Shown here piece after piece: positions 27,152 to 36,158 of a stretch of 64,000 nucleotides of DNA. Each line of letters starts with the position of its first letter. Positions within the stretch are counted from its first letter, which is position 1. The translations under genes were made by a program, and so were the position numbers. A model generated the notes under the pieces. The model was not told where the DNA came from. It made no database searches and saw only the letters and a list, made by a program, of their open reading frames with translations. The stretch comes from an uncultured Oxalicibacterium sp. (GTDB lineage Bacteria; Pseudomonadota; Gammaproteobacteria; Burkholderiales; Burkholderiaceae_D): NCBI RefSeq assembly GCF_913776015.1, contig NZ_CAJYMD010000076.1, positions 47,155 to 111,154 of the forward strand. Direction: 5' to 3'.

Positions 27152-28552
27152 ATGGATAACATGGCTGGTACGCACCGATTGATGAAAGCGAACCGACGCA
27201 CCTTGCTGATCAAAGCAGGACTTGCGGTGGCGCTCGTAGCGGTCATCATGCTTTCATGGATGGCGTTGGTTCGCATCCAGCAGTTTGCGGAAAGCTCCAA
27301 GACAGTTGAACAAACGCACCGTGTCATCGAGGGCTTGCATCAGGTGCTGCTCGATGTAAAAGATGCCGAGTCGGTCCAACGCGGATATTTGATTACCGGT
27401 GCGGATTCCTTCTTGCTGTCCCATGATGCAACGATACAAAGATTGCAAGGTCGTATGCATTCGCTACGCGAGTTGATTGGCGAGATGGCATCTCAACAGC
27501 ATGACGAATGGCCGGTACTGGAACAGATGGTGGCGCAGCGTCTGCAGGCTTTGCAGCAGGGGATCACGTTGTTCAAGAAGCCATCACTTAACAATGAGCA
27601 ACTGGTGGAACTGGTGCAAGGAAAAGGTCTGGCCTCGATGGCGCAATTGCATGCACAGGTGCATCGCATGCTATCGATTGAGGAAAATCAGCTCAAACAA
27701 CGTGCCGAAAAGGTGGAGAACAATGCAAATTCGACACGGCAGTGGATTTTCTTCGGCAATCTGTTCGCTGTCGGCTTCCTCGGTTTTGCAATGTGGGCAA
27801 CCTTCCGCGAAAGTGAACAACGCCGACAAGCACAACGGGAAACGCAGCGTTACACAGCCCAGCTCGAATTGACCAACAAGGAGCTGGAAAGCTTTAGTTA
27901 TTCGGTGTCGCATGACTTGCGCTCTCCTTTGCGCGCCATCGATGGTTACTCGCGAATCTTGCAGGAAGACTACGAAGACAAACTTGATGATGAAGGGCGT
28001 CGCGTATTGAACGTGGTGCGCGACAGCAGCAAGAAAATGGGCATGCTGATCGACGATCTGCTGACGTTTTCGCGTATGGGCCGCAAGCCGGTCGAGGCAC
28101 GCCGTATCGACATGAACGAGTTGGTGATGGATGTGTGGCGCGAGGTGGTGTCGCATGCGGATAGGGAACCGCTCTTTCATAAGGACCATCTGCCGGAATG
28201 TCATGGCGATCGCCCTTTGATTCGCCAAGTGCTCGTCAATCTGTTGTCGAATGCGGTGAAGTACAGCAGTACGATGGATCAACCTTCTATCCGCGTCGAT
28301 GCGGAGGAAGCAGATGGCGAAGCTATTTACCGTATTGCCGATAATGGCGTGGGTTTTGATATGCGCTTTTATGACAAGTTGTTCGGCGTGTTTCAGCGCC
28401 TGCACCGTGAGGATGAATTCCCGGGTACGGGCGTCGGCCTGGCCATCGTCAAGCGCGTGATCGTGCGCCACGGTGGGCGGGTATCGGCACAGAGCGAGCC
28501 GGGCAAGGAAACCGTTTTTTCTTTTAGCTTACCTACCGAGGCATTTGCATGA
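27152..28552 (+). CDS. CHASE3-domain sensor histidine kinase
   Basis: A 466-residue membrane kinase. TM1 is at about residues 20-42, a CHASE3 extracytoplasmic domain at about 45-185 (VLLDVKDAESVQRGYLITG), and TM2 at about 190-212. HisKA has FSYSVSHDLRSPLRAIDGY (His254), and HATPase has NLLSNAVKYSS. The kinase half closely resembles that of the bacteriophytochrome. Its stop overlaps the ATG of the next response regulator (ATGA), so the two are coupled. CHASE3 ligands are not known. The start is not well fixed; ATG 27161 or 27182 would shorten only the cytoplasmic N-terminus. Confidence 0.92.
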   Translation: MDNMAGTHRLMKANRRTLLIKAGLAVALVAVIMLSWMALVRIQQFAESSKTVEQTHRVIEGLHQVLLDVKDAESVQRGYLITGADSFLLSHDATIQRLQGRMHSLRELIGEMASQQHDEWPVLEQMVAQRLQALQQGITLFKKPSLNNEQLVELVQGKGLASMAQLHAQVHRMLSIEENQLKQRAEKVENNANSTRQWIFFGNLFAVGFLGFAMWATFRESEQRRQAQRETQRYTAQLELTNKELESFSYSVSHDLRSPLRAIDGYSRILQEDYEDKLDDEGRRVLNVVRDSSKKMGMLIDDLLTFSRMGRKPVEARRIDMNELVMDVWREVVSHADREPLFHKDHLPECHGDRPLIRQVLVNLLSNAVKYSSTMDQPSIRVDAEEADGEAIYRIADNGVGFDMRFYDKLFGVFQRLHREDEFPGTGVGLAIVKRVIVRHGGRVSAQSEPGKETVFSFSLPTEAFA

Positions 28553-28995
28553 ACGATTTGCTGCCAGTGCATATTCTGCTTGTGGAAGACACGGCAACCG
28601 ATGCCGAGATGACTTTGCGCGCGCTCAAGCGCGTTGGTCTCGTCAACAACATCACCTGGGTCAGAGATGGACAACAGGCGCTGGATTACATCGCGCGCGA
28701 AGGTGAATTCGCCAACCGTGTGGACGGCGATCCTACCTTAATCATGCTCGATCTGAAGATGCCCAAGGTCACGGGGTTGGAAGTGTTGAGTGTAATCAAG
28801 GGTGATCCGAAAACCCGCATGATCCCGGTCATCATGCTGACATCCAGTGCAGAAGAGCCGGATATTGTTCGTTGTTATGAGCTAGGCGTGAATAGTTATC
28901 TGGTTAAGCCGGTGGAATCGGAAAAATTCTTTGAAGAAGTGGCAAAAGTCGGGTTTTACTGGGCAATTCTGAATCGTATTCCTGCTCCACGTTGA
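28549..28995 (+). CDS. Rcp1-like single-domain response regulator
   Basis: A 148-residue receiver-only protein (VEDTATDAE pocket, Asp68 in MLDLKMPKVTG, MLTSSAEE, KPVESEKF). It resembles the bacteriophytochrome partner at 3758-4213 in length and motifs. It is translationally coupled to the CHASE3 kinase and followed 18 bases later by the LOV-GGDEF-EAL gene, so it likely carries phosphate from the kinase to or past that protein. It has no output domain. Confidence 0.9.
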   Translation: MNDLLPVHILLVEDTATDAEMTLRALKRVGLVNNITWVRDGQQALDYIAREGEFANRVDGDPTLIMLDLKMPKVTGLEVLSVIKGDPKTRMIPVIMLTSSAEEPDIVRCYELGVNSYLVKPVESEKFFEEVAKVGFYWAILNRIPAPR

Positions 28996-29013
28996 GATCG
29001 TTGCCTTGCTCCT

Positions 29014-31470
29014 ATGATCAAGATCCTGTTCGTTGAAGATACGCTGCACGACGTAGAGCTCGCTTCACGCGAACTCAAGCGTAGTGGCATTCAACACGAG
29101 TGTCGGCGTGTCGATACCGAGGATGCCTTGCGGGCGGCGCTAAATGAGTATGTGCCGGATATCGTCTTGTCCGATTTCTCGATGCCGAGTTTCGATGGCT
29201 TGTCGGCACTCAAGGTAGTCAGGCATGTCAGTCCCGATACACCTTTTGTTTTCGTGTCAGGTCGAATCGGCGAGGAAATGGCGATTGAGTCATTGAAGCT
29301 GGGCGCCAGCGATTATGTGATCAAGACCAATCTCTCGCGTCTGTCCAGCGCCGTTTCGCGTGTAATGGAACAGGTCGAGGAGCGCGATGCCCGTCGTCGC
29401 GTCGAGAAGGAACTGCACGACGTCAACCAGATGTTTCGCACCTTCATGGAAAATATGCCAGGTGCCGCGTTCATCCGTGATCAGGAAGGACATTTCCTGT
29501 ATGCCAATCACACAGTCGATGAGGCGCTTAACCTGCCGCAAGGCGAATCGATTGGCAAGCGTGATATCGATGTTCTGCCCAAACATGTCGTGGATCGATT
29601 TCATCAATCCGACAAGCTGGTTGTGCATGCCGGAAAGGCTATGCAGATTGTCGAAAGCATTCCTTCTCCCACGGGTGAAGAGCGGCATTGGCTGTCGACC
29701 AAATTTCCCTTGATCGATGATGAGCAGAATGTACAGATCGGCGGTATATCGATCGACATTACTGAGCGTATGAATGTCGAGCGCGAACTGCGTTTGCGCA
29801 ATCGTGCGATCGAGGCTTGTGTCAATCCCATCGTGATTGTCGATGTGCAGCAGGCCAATATGCCGTTGATTTATGTGAACGGCGCGTTCGAAATGATTAC
29901 AGGCTATTCGCGTGAAGAAGCGATGGGGCGCAACTGTCGTTTCTTGCAAGGCACGGATACCGAACAGGCGGACCTGCAGAAATTACGCGCCGCCATCAAG
30001 GAATGTCGTCCTGCATCCGTCCTTTTGCGGAACTATCACAAAGACGGCACGATGTTCCTCAACGAACTGTATGTGGCACCGGTCAATGAAGGTGGCGAAG
30101 GGGATGCGGTACGCCACTTCGTCGGCGTTTTATATGACGTGACGCAAATCAAGCGCTATCAGGCCGATCTTGAGCATCAGGCCAATTACGATGCGCTGAC
30201 CGGTTTGGCCAACCGCAATCTACTGCGCGAACGCATCCAGCAAGCACTGATTCATGCAGAACGCTATAGCGGAATGTTGACGATCGTGTTCATGGATCTG
30301 GATAACTTCAAACTGGTCAATGACAGCCTCGGTCATGGTGCGGGTGATGAACTGATCGCCACGGTGGGCGCGCGCTTGCAGACATGTGTGCGTTCCGGCG
30401 ATACGGTGGCGCGGCTTGGTGGTGACGAGTTTGTCCTGCTACTGATCAATCAGAACATGCAGAGCGGTGTATCGCATGTGATGCAGCGTATTCAGCAGGA
30501 AATGATCAAGCCTGTGGTGATTCGTGGTCACGATATCGTGGTTACCTGCAGCATGGGTATTGCCTGCTATCCAGCGGATGGCAGCGATGCCGAGTCTTTG
30601 CTCGCCAATGCCGATGCTGCCATGTACCGTGCCAAATCGAGCGGTCGCAATAACTACCAGTTCTACGTCAAGGAAATGAACGCCATGACGGGGCAGCGCC
30701 TGACGCTTGAGCATGATTTATGGGCAGCCCTGGAGAATGAAGAGTTTTTCCTTGATTACCAGCCTCAAATCGATCTGGAGACGGGGCGTGTGATTGGTGT
30801 GGAAGCACTGATTCGCTGGTGGCATCCTAAGCGTGGCCTGATTTCGCCGATGGACTTTATCCCCATGGCGGAGCACAACGGTTTGATCATTCCGATCGGT
30901 AATTGGGTGCTGCAAACGGCATGTCGCCAGATGTGCGATCTGCAGGCAGCGGGTTTGCCATCGCTACGCGTGGCGGTCAATTTGTCGGCACGCCAACTGA
31001 GTGCCACGGATTTCATTTCGGTCATCCGCCAGACCATCGATCAAACAGGGATCGATCCTCGTTGTCTCGAACTGGAGCTGACCGAAAGCATGGTCATGCA
31101 TAACGTCGAAGACGTGATCGGTGTGCTCAAGGCGTTGAATGCCATGCATATCCAGTTGTCGCTCGACGATTTTGGTACCGGTTTCTCGAGTCTCGCTTAC
31201 CTTAAACGCTTCCCAATCGATCGCCTCAAGATTGATCAATCTTTCATTTTCAATTGCGATACCGATCCCGACGATGCGATCATTTCGCAGACCATCATTG
31301 CGTTGGCGCATGGGTTGAAGATCAAGGTCATTGCCGAAGGTGTAGAGCGTCCGGAACACCTGGAATTCCTCAAGCAGAACGGTTGCGACGAAGGACAGGG
31401 GTATTACATCGGCCGTCCGCTGGCCTTTGATGAATTGCGCAGCATGTTGTGTGCACGTTACCTGCACTGA
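29014..31470 (+). CDS. REC-PAS-LOV-GGDEF-EAL c-di-GMP enzyme, putative blue-light receptor
   Basis: An 818-residue soluble protein. Domains in order: receiver (about 1-120; Asp54 in VLSDFSMPS); PAS (about 135-255); LOV (about 265-385); GGDEF (about 395-550; intact GGDEF at 469-473 with an RSGD inhibitory-site motif just before); EAL (about 560-815; intact EAL at 597-599, plus DDFGTGFSSL). The LOV domain has GRNCRFLQG with photo-adduct Cys308, and flavin-contacting Asn340 (NYHKDG) and Asn350 (FLNE). The spacings 32 and 42 from the cysteine match plant and bacterial LOV domains. The usual glutamine of GVQ-DVT is Leu373 (FVGVLYDVT). Both cyclase and phosphodiesterase signatures are intact. It follows a kinase/regulator pair and is divergent from pgaABCD. 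Confidence 0.93.
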   Translation: MIKILFVEDTLHDVELASRELKRSGIQHECRRVDTEDALRAALNEYVPDIVLSDFSMPSFDGLSALKVVRHVSPDTPFVFVSGRIGEEMAIESLKLGASDYVIKTNLSRLSSAVSRVMEQVEERDARRRVEKELHDVNQMFRTFMENMPGAAFIRDQEGHFLYANHTVDEALNLPQGESIGKRDIDVLPKHVVDRFHQSDKLVVHAGKAMQIVESIPSPTGEERHWLSTKFPLIDDEQNVQIGGISIDITERMNVERELRLRNRAIEACVNPIVIVDVQQANMPLIYVNGAFEMITGYSREEAMGRNCRFLQGTDTEQADLQKLRAAIKECRPASVLLRNYHKDGTMFLNELYVAPVNEGGEGDAVRHFVGVLYDVTQIKRYQADLEHQANYDALTGLANRNLLRERIQQALIHAERYSGMLTIVFMDLDNFKLVNDSLGHGAGDELIATVGARLQTCVRSGDTVARLGGDEFVLLLINQNMQSGVSHVMQRIQQEMIKPVVIRGHDIVVTCSMGIACYPADGSDAESLLANADAAMYRAKSSGRNNYQFYVKEMNAMTGQRLTLEHDLWAALENEEFFLDYQPQIDLETGRVIGVEALIRWWHPKRGLISPMDFIPMAEHNGLIIPIGNWVLQTACRQMCDLQAAGLPSLRVAVNLSARQLSATDFISVIRQTIDQTGIDPRCLELELTESMVMHNVEDVIGVLKALNAMHIQLSLDDFGTGFSSLAYLKRFPIDRLKIDQSFIFNCDTDPDDAIISQTIIALAHGLKIKVIAEGVERPEHLEFLKQNGCDEGQGYYIGRPLAFDELRSMLCARYLH

Positions 31471-31534
31471 CACAGACTGCTCTGATCTTTCCAGTACCAC
31501 TTTACGGCGCATCAGCGCACAGATTTTTACCTGC

Positions 31535-31554
31535 GTAGTAACCTGTACTACAAT
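31535..31554 (+). promoter_or_regulatory. Palindrome overlapping a candidate -10 upstream of formyltransferase gene
   Basis: GTAGTA (31535-31540) and TACTAC (31546-31551) form an inverted repeat whose right arm overlaps TACAAT (31549-31554), a plausible -10 box. TTACCT lies 16 bases upstream as a weak -35. The gene starts about 150 bases downstream. It looks like an operator for an unknown regulator. Confidence 0.35.
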
Positions 31555-31698
31555 GCTGCGGCACCGCCTGGTTGCGGCTATTTTGCTGTTGTGCAAAAGC
31601 AATAGGGCTTGCAGCCTCGCATCTTCCAAGCGGGATTCGATGACAACGTTTCCCTGAACCTTCATCGCTCCTGGCGATTCATTCAAAAAATTAAATTC

Positions 31699-32349
31699 GT
31701 GAATATCTATATCTGTGGACAAAAGCATTTTGCTGCCGAAGTGTTCACCGCGCTCAAAGATGCCGGTCACACGATCGTTGGCGTTTCTTCTCCCGAATTC
31801 GGCAGCGACGGTAGCAGCCCTGACCGCCTGAAAGCATTAGCCGAAGCTGCGGGTGTCAAGTGGATGAAGTCGGGCGTGCTTAACGAAAACACGATTCCTG
31901 ATGGCGTCGATTTGATCGTGACGGCGCACTCGCATGATTTCGTGCGCGAACCGACACGTAACAAGACCACTTACGGCGCCATTGGTTATCATCCATCGTT
32001 GCTGCCCTTGCATCGCGGTAAGGACGCGATCATCTGGACCATTGAAAAAGGCGACAAGGTCACAGGCGGTAGCGTCTATTGGCTCAATGAAGTCATGGAT
32101 GGCGGCCCGATTGCCGCACAGGAGCACGTGTTCGTGTTGCCGGGTGATACGCCGGATATTTTGTGGAAACGCGATCTGCAACCGCTGGGGATCAAGTTGC
32201 TGGTGCAAGCTTGCAATGACATCTCACAGGGCAATATCATCAAGAAAATCCAGAATGAAGATATCGCCACGGTTGAACCATCGATGAAAAAATTCAAGGC
32301 CGATGCCGAAGCTGCCGCCGCTGCGGCTGCAGCAGCAACGGCGCAGTAA
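31699..32349 (+). CDS. Formyltransferase-fold protein (Fmt N-terminal domain-like)
   Basis: A 216-residue protein with the formyltransferase fold shared by methionyl-tRNA formyltransferase and GART. The conserved GYHPSLLPLHRGKDAIIW contains the family's H-P-S-L-L-P..RG motif, and MDGGPIAAQ is also typical. It lacks the C-terminal OB domain of true Fmt, so its substrate is uncertain. The C-terminus is a poly-alanine tail. No ribosome site is obvious; GTG 31699 begins the conserved part (NIYICGQK). Confidence 0.8.
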   Translation: MNIYICGQKHFAAEVFTALKDAGHTIVGVSSPEFGSDGSSPDRLKALAEAAGVKWMKSGVLNENTIPDGVDLIVTAHSHDFVREPTRNKTTYGAIGYHPSLLPLHRGKDAIIWTIEKGDKVTGGSVYWLNEVMDGGPIAAQEHVFVLPGDTPDILWKRDLQPLGIKLLVQACNDISQGNIIKKIQNEDIATVEPSMKKFKADAEAAAAAAAAATAQ

Positions 32350-32369
32350 ATTTTCGTTAGAAAAAGACT

Positions 32370-32402
32370 AAGCCCGCAGGTAGCAAGCCTGCGGGCTTTT
32401 TT
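32370..32402 (+). terminator. Terminator of formyltransferase gene
   Basis: AAGCCCGCAGG pairs with CCTGCGGGCTT around a 7-base loop, followed by a T-run. It lies 20 bases past the stop. Confidence 0.85.
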
Positions 32403-32466
32403 ATGTCTGCCGTTTTACCTCTGTCGTTTCACGTGCCGGTCTGGAGAAACGGCATTCGGTGCTGAC

Positions 32467-35400
32467 TCAGAACTGCCACTTAGCCTTGGCCGTCAATTGA
32501 TGGCCGAGATATTTGTCGCGTGCTTCTAGATCGTAGCCGACCGAAATGGTGGTGCCACTCTGCGTGATCTTGCGATAACCCAGACCGAGTTGCAGGGCAT
32601 CACGGCTTGGCTGAACGCTATTCACGACGAATGCGGGCCCGCCATTTACAAAGGTTGCGGTAACGGCAGCTGTATCGGCGAATTCATGCAGATAACGGGC
32701 GCGCCAGGTCATGCTTGAACTGTCGTCTAGACGATTGACGAATTCCGCACCGAGCACGCTTTGTGCGGAGTTGGCACTGGTGCTGCTAATGCTCTGTGCC
32801 GAAATGCCACCACTTTCGGTGTATGCACCATTGTTGATGCGCGCCAAACGGGCACCCAGTAACCAGCGGCCATTCCACGTCGGGCTCAGGGCGAACGGCA
32901 GGCCGTATTCGAAACGTACGCCGATTTGGTTGCCGTTGAACTTGCCGCTCAGCGTTTCGCTGAAGCCGGGAATATCCACGACACGTTGTGTGCGGTTGTG
33001 GCTGGCAGACAGGGCTACGCTGGCATCCAATGTGTATGCCGTTTCATTGCGGCTGAAGTAGACGCCGAGGTGCAGCGATTTCTGGTTGTTGTCATCGCCG
33101 ACAGAGGCATCTCGGCCATCGGTACCGGCTTGCGTGTAACCGCCGGAGAACCCGATCAGGTCGCGCGCATTCAGATCGGTTTCATAGCCGGCGGCGACAC
33201 CTTGTGCATCGACATCGTAGCCATCGGCACCGTTACGTGCCTTTTGCTTGCCGACAGCAGCCAGGCCTTGTATCCAGAAACGACCACGGCTTTCATCACC
33301 ACTCGACATGCCGGTCTGGCGGCCATCGAGTGCGGCAGTTTCACCGCTACGTGCGGCATCCATGCGGCTTTCGAATGCGCTGAAGACGCTGTTTTGTGCA
33401 GTGACCGAAGTCTGGCGGCTCGCTGCATTGGTTTCTGGGGCCAACTGACTGGTAGCACGCGACAGTGCTTGCATGTTGGGCAGCGATTCCAATGCGTTGA
33501 GCAAGACCAGCGAGCGTGCGGAACCGTTGTTTAACAATGCCTGTACGGCTGGAGCAGCGCCGGTTGCGGATATCGGCAGTAGATTCTCCAGCGTTCGGCT
33601 GCGATGGGCGACCAGCACCAGATCGTTGTCTACAGTCTGTAGTGTGTAGGTCAGGAAATTGGAGCTGGTACTAACGCTGAGATTCAGATTACCCGTCGTT
33701 GTTAATCCGCTTCCGGTATCGATCAGCGTGTAGCGCGTTCCATCTGCAATATAACCAGAAGCAATAGCGCGAATGGTCGCACCACCTGCCAACGTAGCCG
33801 TGCCGCTAACCTTCAGTTTGTCACCCTGGCCGTTGGTAGCGACGCGTGCTTCGAGTACGCCGTCCAAACCTTGCGTGTAATTGCCGGCGACAGTAACGGT
33901 ACGGAATGCGTCGTTCGATGGTGCTGCTAGCGTACCGTTGACCGTCAAATCGCCACTCGTGCCAAAATTGCCATCTACACGGAGGGTTGCATCCTTGTCG
34001 ATTTGCATGCTGTTGACGGTGCCAAGTGCATAGTTGAAGGTTGTACTGCCGCTTTCAACATGGAATTTCTGAAAATTGCTGAGCTGACCTGCCTGGAATA
34101 CCTGTGTTCCCTGAGTTTGCAAGGTATTGGTGCCAGTGCCGCCATCGATGGTGCCGACGACCGTACCACCATAGAGTCGCAAGATATCGTCCCCGCTACC
34201 CATGTCGATAGCCAAGCCGTTCTTGCCTTCGATATAGCCGTAGTTGGTCAGGATGTCGTTGCCGGCACCCATCTGGATGGCGGCACCGGCGACGGTGCTG
34301 TTGTTCTCGCCCAGACGCGTGGATTCGATACCGCCGATGATGACACCCGTGGTGTCATTGAATATCTTGTCGTCGAAATCGCCGACCAGACCAATGGCCA
34401 CCTTTTTTTCGCCCATGATAGCGCCATAGTTGAGGATCGTGGCAGCAGCGCCGGTCGCCGTCGCCGTACCGCGCTGTGCTGCGATGGCAAGACCGTCCGA
34501 ACCGTCATCGATCAGAATGCCTTTCGATTGACCGTAGATGGTTGCACCCGCATGGTTGATGATGGTGCCGCCACCGGCGGCAATACCGTCTGCGCCATTG
34601 GGCTGACCGCCGGAGTCGAAGCCGCCGGCTCCCAGGCCTTCGATGCGGCCATAATTTTCCACATAGGCGACACCGTCAATATCCACGCCATCGCCGTCGC
34701 CATTGCTGGTGGTCAGGCCGGTCCCGGTATGGTCATAGACATTGCCGGCACCAGCATATTTGCCTGAGATCGTGCCGTAGTTGATGACGACGCCATGACC
34801 ATCGAGACCAACGCCAGAGCCGTTATTGCCGGTGATCGTGGCACCGGCATAGTTGATGACGACAGGGTTATCGATCTTGATTCCTGACGTGGTGACGCCA
34901 TTGACGATCTTGTCGAATGTCACGCCATTGGGGCCAGTCGATGTCACGACCAGTTGATCGATGCCGATCAGGTCCGAATCTGCAACGGCTGCGACCGGCG
35001 CGCCACCATCGATGCCATGACGCGGGCCGGTAATGCTGCCATGGTTCAGGATCACGACATTCTTCATACCGTCTTCGATGGCAACACCATCGGCGGCCGA
35101 GGCGGCGCTTGACGGACAAAGGGTGGTGCCCAGGTAATCAGGGCACTTGGTGTTGACGAAGCCGGTCGAAAAAATGCTGCCGTAATTGGTCAAGGTCACG
35201 TTCGAGCCGATGCGTAGTGCATCGTTGCCGGTCGAGCTGATGATGGCAGCGGTATTGGTGCTAGAGCCGTTGATGATCTGGTTATTCGTTGTGGTGTAAT
35301 TCGCATCTGCCTTGATGGCACGTTCGCCGCCAACGGTCACGCCGGTCTGGGCGATGGTGCCCTGGTTATTGATGATGAAGGACGTACTTGCCTTGCTGAT

Positions 35401-35745
35401 GCGGATTGCCTGAGAGCCGACTGCCGATATTGTCGCGCCAAGTTCGTTGTTGATCATCAGCACGGTGTTCGCCTTGTCCGCATCAATCGTGCGTGCGGTA
35501 CCGATTTGGCTGATTGTGCCCGCATTGTCGAGTGTCACGGTACCGGCATTTACCGTGATAGCGACAGTTGATCCGGAGGTCGACAAGGTTGCACCGGCAC
35601 TCACCGAGCCAGTACCGGTGGCGATGGTTTTGCCCGCCGTATCTGTTCCGCTTGAAACAACAAACTGCGCATAGGCAGATGTGCCGAAGACGGCCTGCAA
35701 AGCGAGGATCAGCGGCAAGGGCCGCAGGCATTTCGGCGAAATCAT
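32467..35745 (-). CDS. Large autotransporter (type Va) adhesin-like protein
   Basis: A 1092-residue protein: signal peptide (MISPKCLRPLPLILALQAVFGTSAYA), a long passenger (about 30-790) of beta-helix repeats with recurring N-Y/H-G-x-I units (VINYGTISG, ILNHGSITG, VENYGRIEG), and a C-terminal autotransporter barrel (about 830-1092) ending AKAKWQF with the terminal aromatic that BAM recognises. It is an outer-membrane, surface-exposed or released protein. The passenger contains 'GDGDGVDIDG'-like acidic turns. No protease catalytic motif is seen, so adhesin is the best guess. ATG 35745 has GGGAG nine bases upstream, inside a hairpin. Confidence 0.9.
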   Translation of the reverse strand: MISPKCLRPLPLILALQAVFGTSAYAQFVVSSGTDTAGKTIATGTGSVSAGATLSTSGSTVAITVNAGTVTLDNAGTISQIGTARTIDADKANTVLMINNELGATISAVGSQAIRISKASTSFIINNQGTIAQTGVTVGGERAIKADANYTTTNNQIINGSSTNTAAIISSTGNDALRIGSNVTLTNYGSIFSTGFVNTKCPDYLGTTLCPSSAASAADGVAIEDGMKNVVILNHGSITGPRHGIDGGAPVAAVADSDLIGIDQLVVTSTGPNGVTFDKIVNGVTTSGIKIDNPVVINYAGATITGNNGSGVGLDGHGVVINYGTISGKYAGAGNVYDHTGTGLTTSNGDGDGVDIDGVAYVENYGRIEGLGAGGFDSGGQPNGADGIAAGGGTIINHAGATIYGQSKGILIDDGSDGLAIAAQRGTATATGAAATILNYGAIMGEKKVAIGLVGDFDDKIFNDTTGVIIGGIESTRLGENNSTVAGAAIQMGAGNDILTNYGYIEGKNGLAIDMGSGDDILRLYGGTVVGTIDGGTGTNTLQTQGTQVFQAGQLSNFQKFHVESGSTTFNYALGTVNSMQIDKDATLRVDGNFGTSGDLTVNGTLAAPSNDAFRTVTVAGNYTQGLDGVLEARVATNGQGDKLKVSGTATLAGGATIRAIASGYIADGTRYTLIDTGSGLTTTGNLNLSVSTSSNFLTYTLQTVDNDLVLVAHRSRTLENLLPISATGAAPAVQALLNNGSARSLVLLNALESLPNMQALSRATSQLAPETNAASRQTSVTAQNSVFSAFESRMDAARSGETAALDGRQTGMSSGDESRGRFWIQGLAAVGKQKARNGADGYDVDAQGVAAGYETDLNARDLIGFSGGYTQAGTDGRDASVGDDNNQKSLHLGVYFSRNETAYTLDASVALSASHNRTQRVVDIPGFSETLSGKFNGNQIGVRFEYGLPFALSPTWNGRWLLGARLARINNGAYTESGGISAQSISSTSANSAQSVLGAEFVNRLDDSSSMTWRARYLHEFADTAAVTATFVNGGPAFVVNSVQPSRDALQLGLGYRKITQSGTTISVGYDLEARDKYLGHQLTAKAKWQF

Positions 35746-35754
35746 GTTGTTAAG

Positions 35755-35775
35755 CTCCCGTGAAAAAAGCGGGAG
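35755..35775 (-). promoter_or_regulatory. Hairpin enclosing the ribosome site of the autotransporter
   Basis: On the minus-strand mRNA, CUCCCG and CGGGAG can pair over 6 bases around a U-rich 9-base loop. The 3' arm contains GGGAG, the only good ribosome site for ATG 35745. Such a stem would hide the site, as in RNA thermometers or protein-controlled leaders. Confidence 0.4.
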
Positions 35776-35965
35776 TATGGGCAGCGTATGTGACAACAAC
35801 GTGTCAATCCGATGACGAAACGATGACAATGCCGTTTCTGCAACAGTGCCACGATTTTTCTGGGCAGGGCATCAAGTTATAAACAAATAACCATTCGATA
35901 CATGGCACGTCGTACAGGCTCGGTTATGCTAGCGGCCATTGTTGCTCTGCCTATTTGTCCACTGT

Positions 35966-35987
35966 TATAATTGAGAACTGTTCTCAA
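35966..35987 (+). promoter_or_regulatory. Candidate promoter with palindromic operator upstream of fpr
   Basis: A perfect TATAAT (35966-35971) directly abuts the palindrome TTGAGAA-CTG-TTCTCAA (35971-35987); TTGCTC 18 bases upstream is a weak -35. The palindrome covers the expected transcription start and has the TGA-AA..TT-TCA outline of Fur-like boxes. It lies 170 bases before fpr. A nearer extended -10 (TGCTAAAAT near 36070) is another candidate. Confidence 0.4.
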
Positions 35988-36158
35988 ATGAATCTGCAAA
36001 ACAGGGATTTTTCTCTTCTGTTCTTGATGCAGAACAATCTTCCGCCAGTCGGCGCGCCTTTCCGGACTGCTAAAATAGCGGGTTTTCCACGGGCCAGAAT
36101 TGCATGGCTTGTCGCAGGTGCGCGTGGGCGCAATATTTGATTTTAGGATTTGCTTTTT

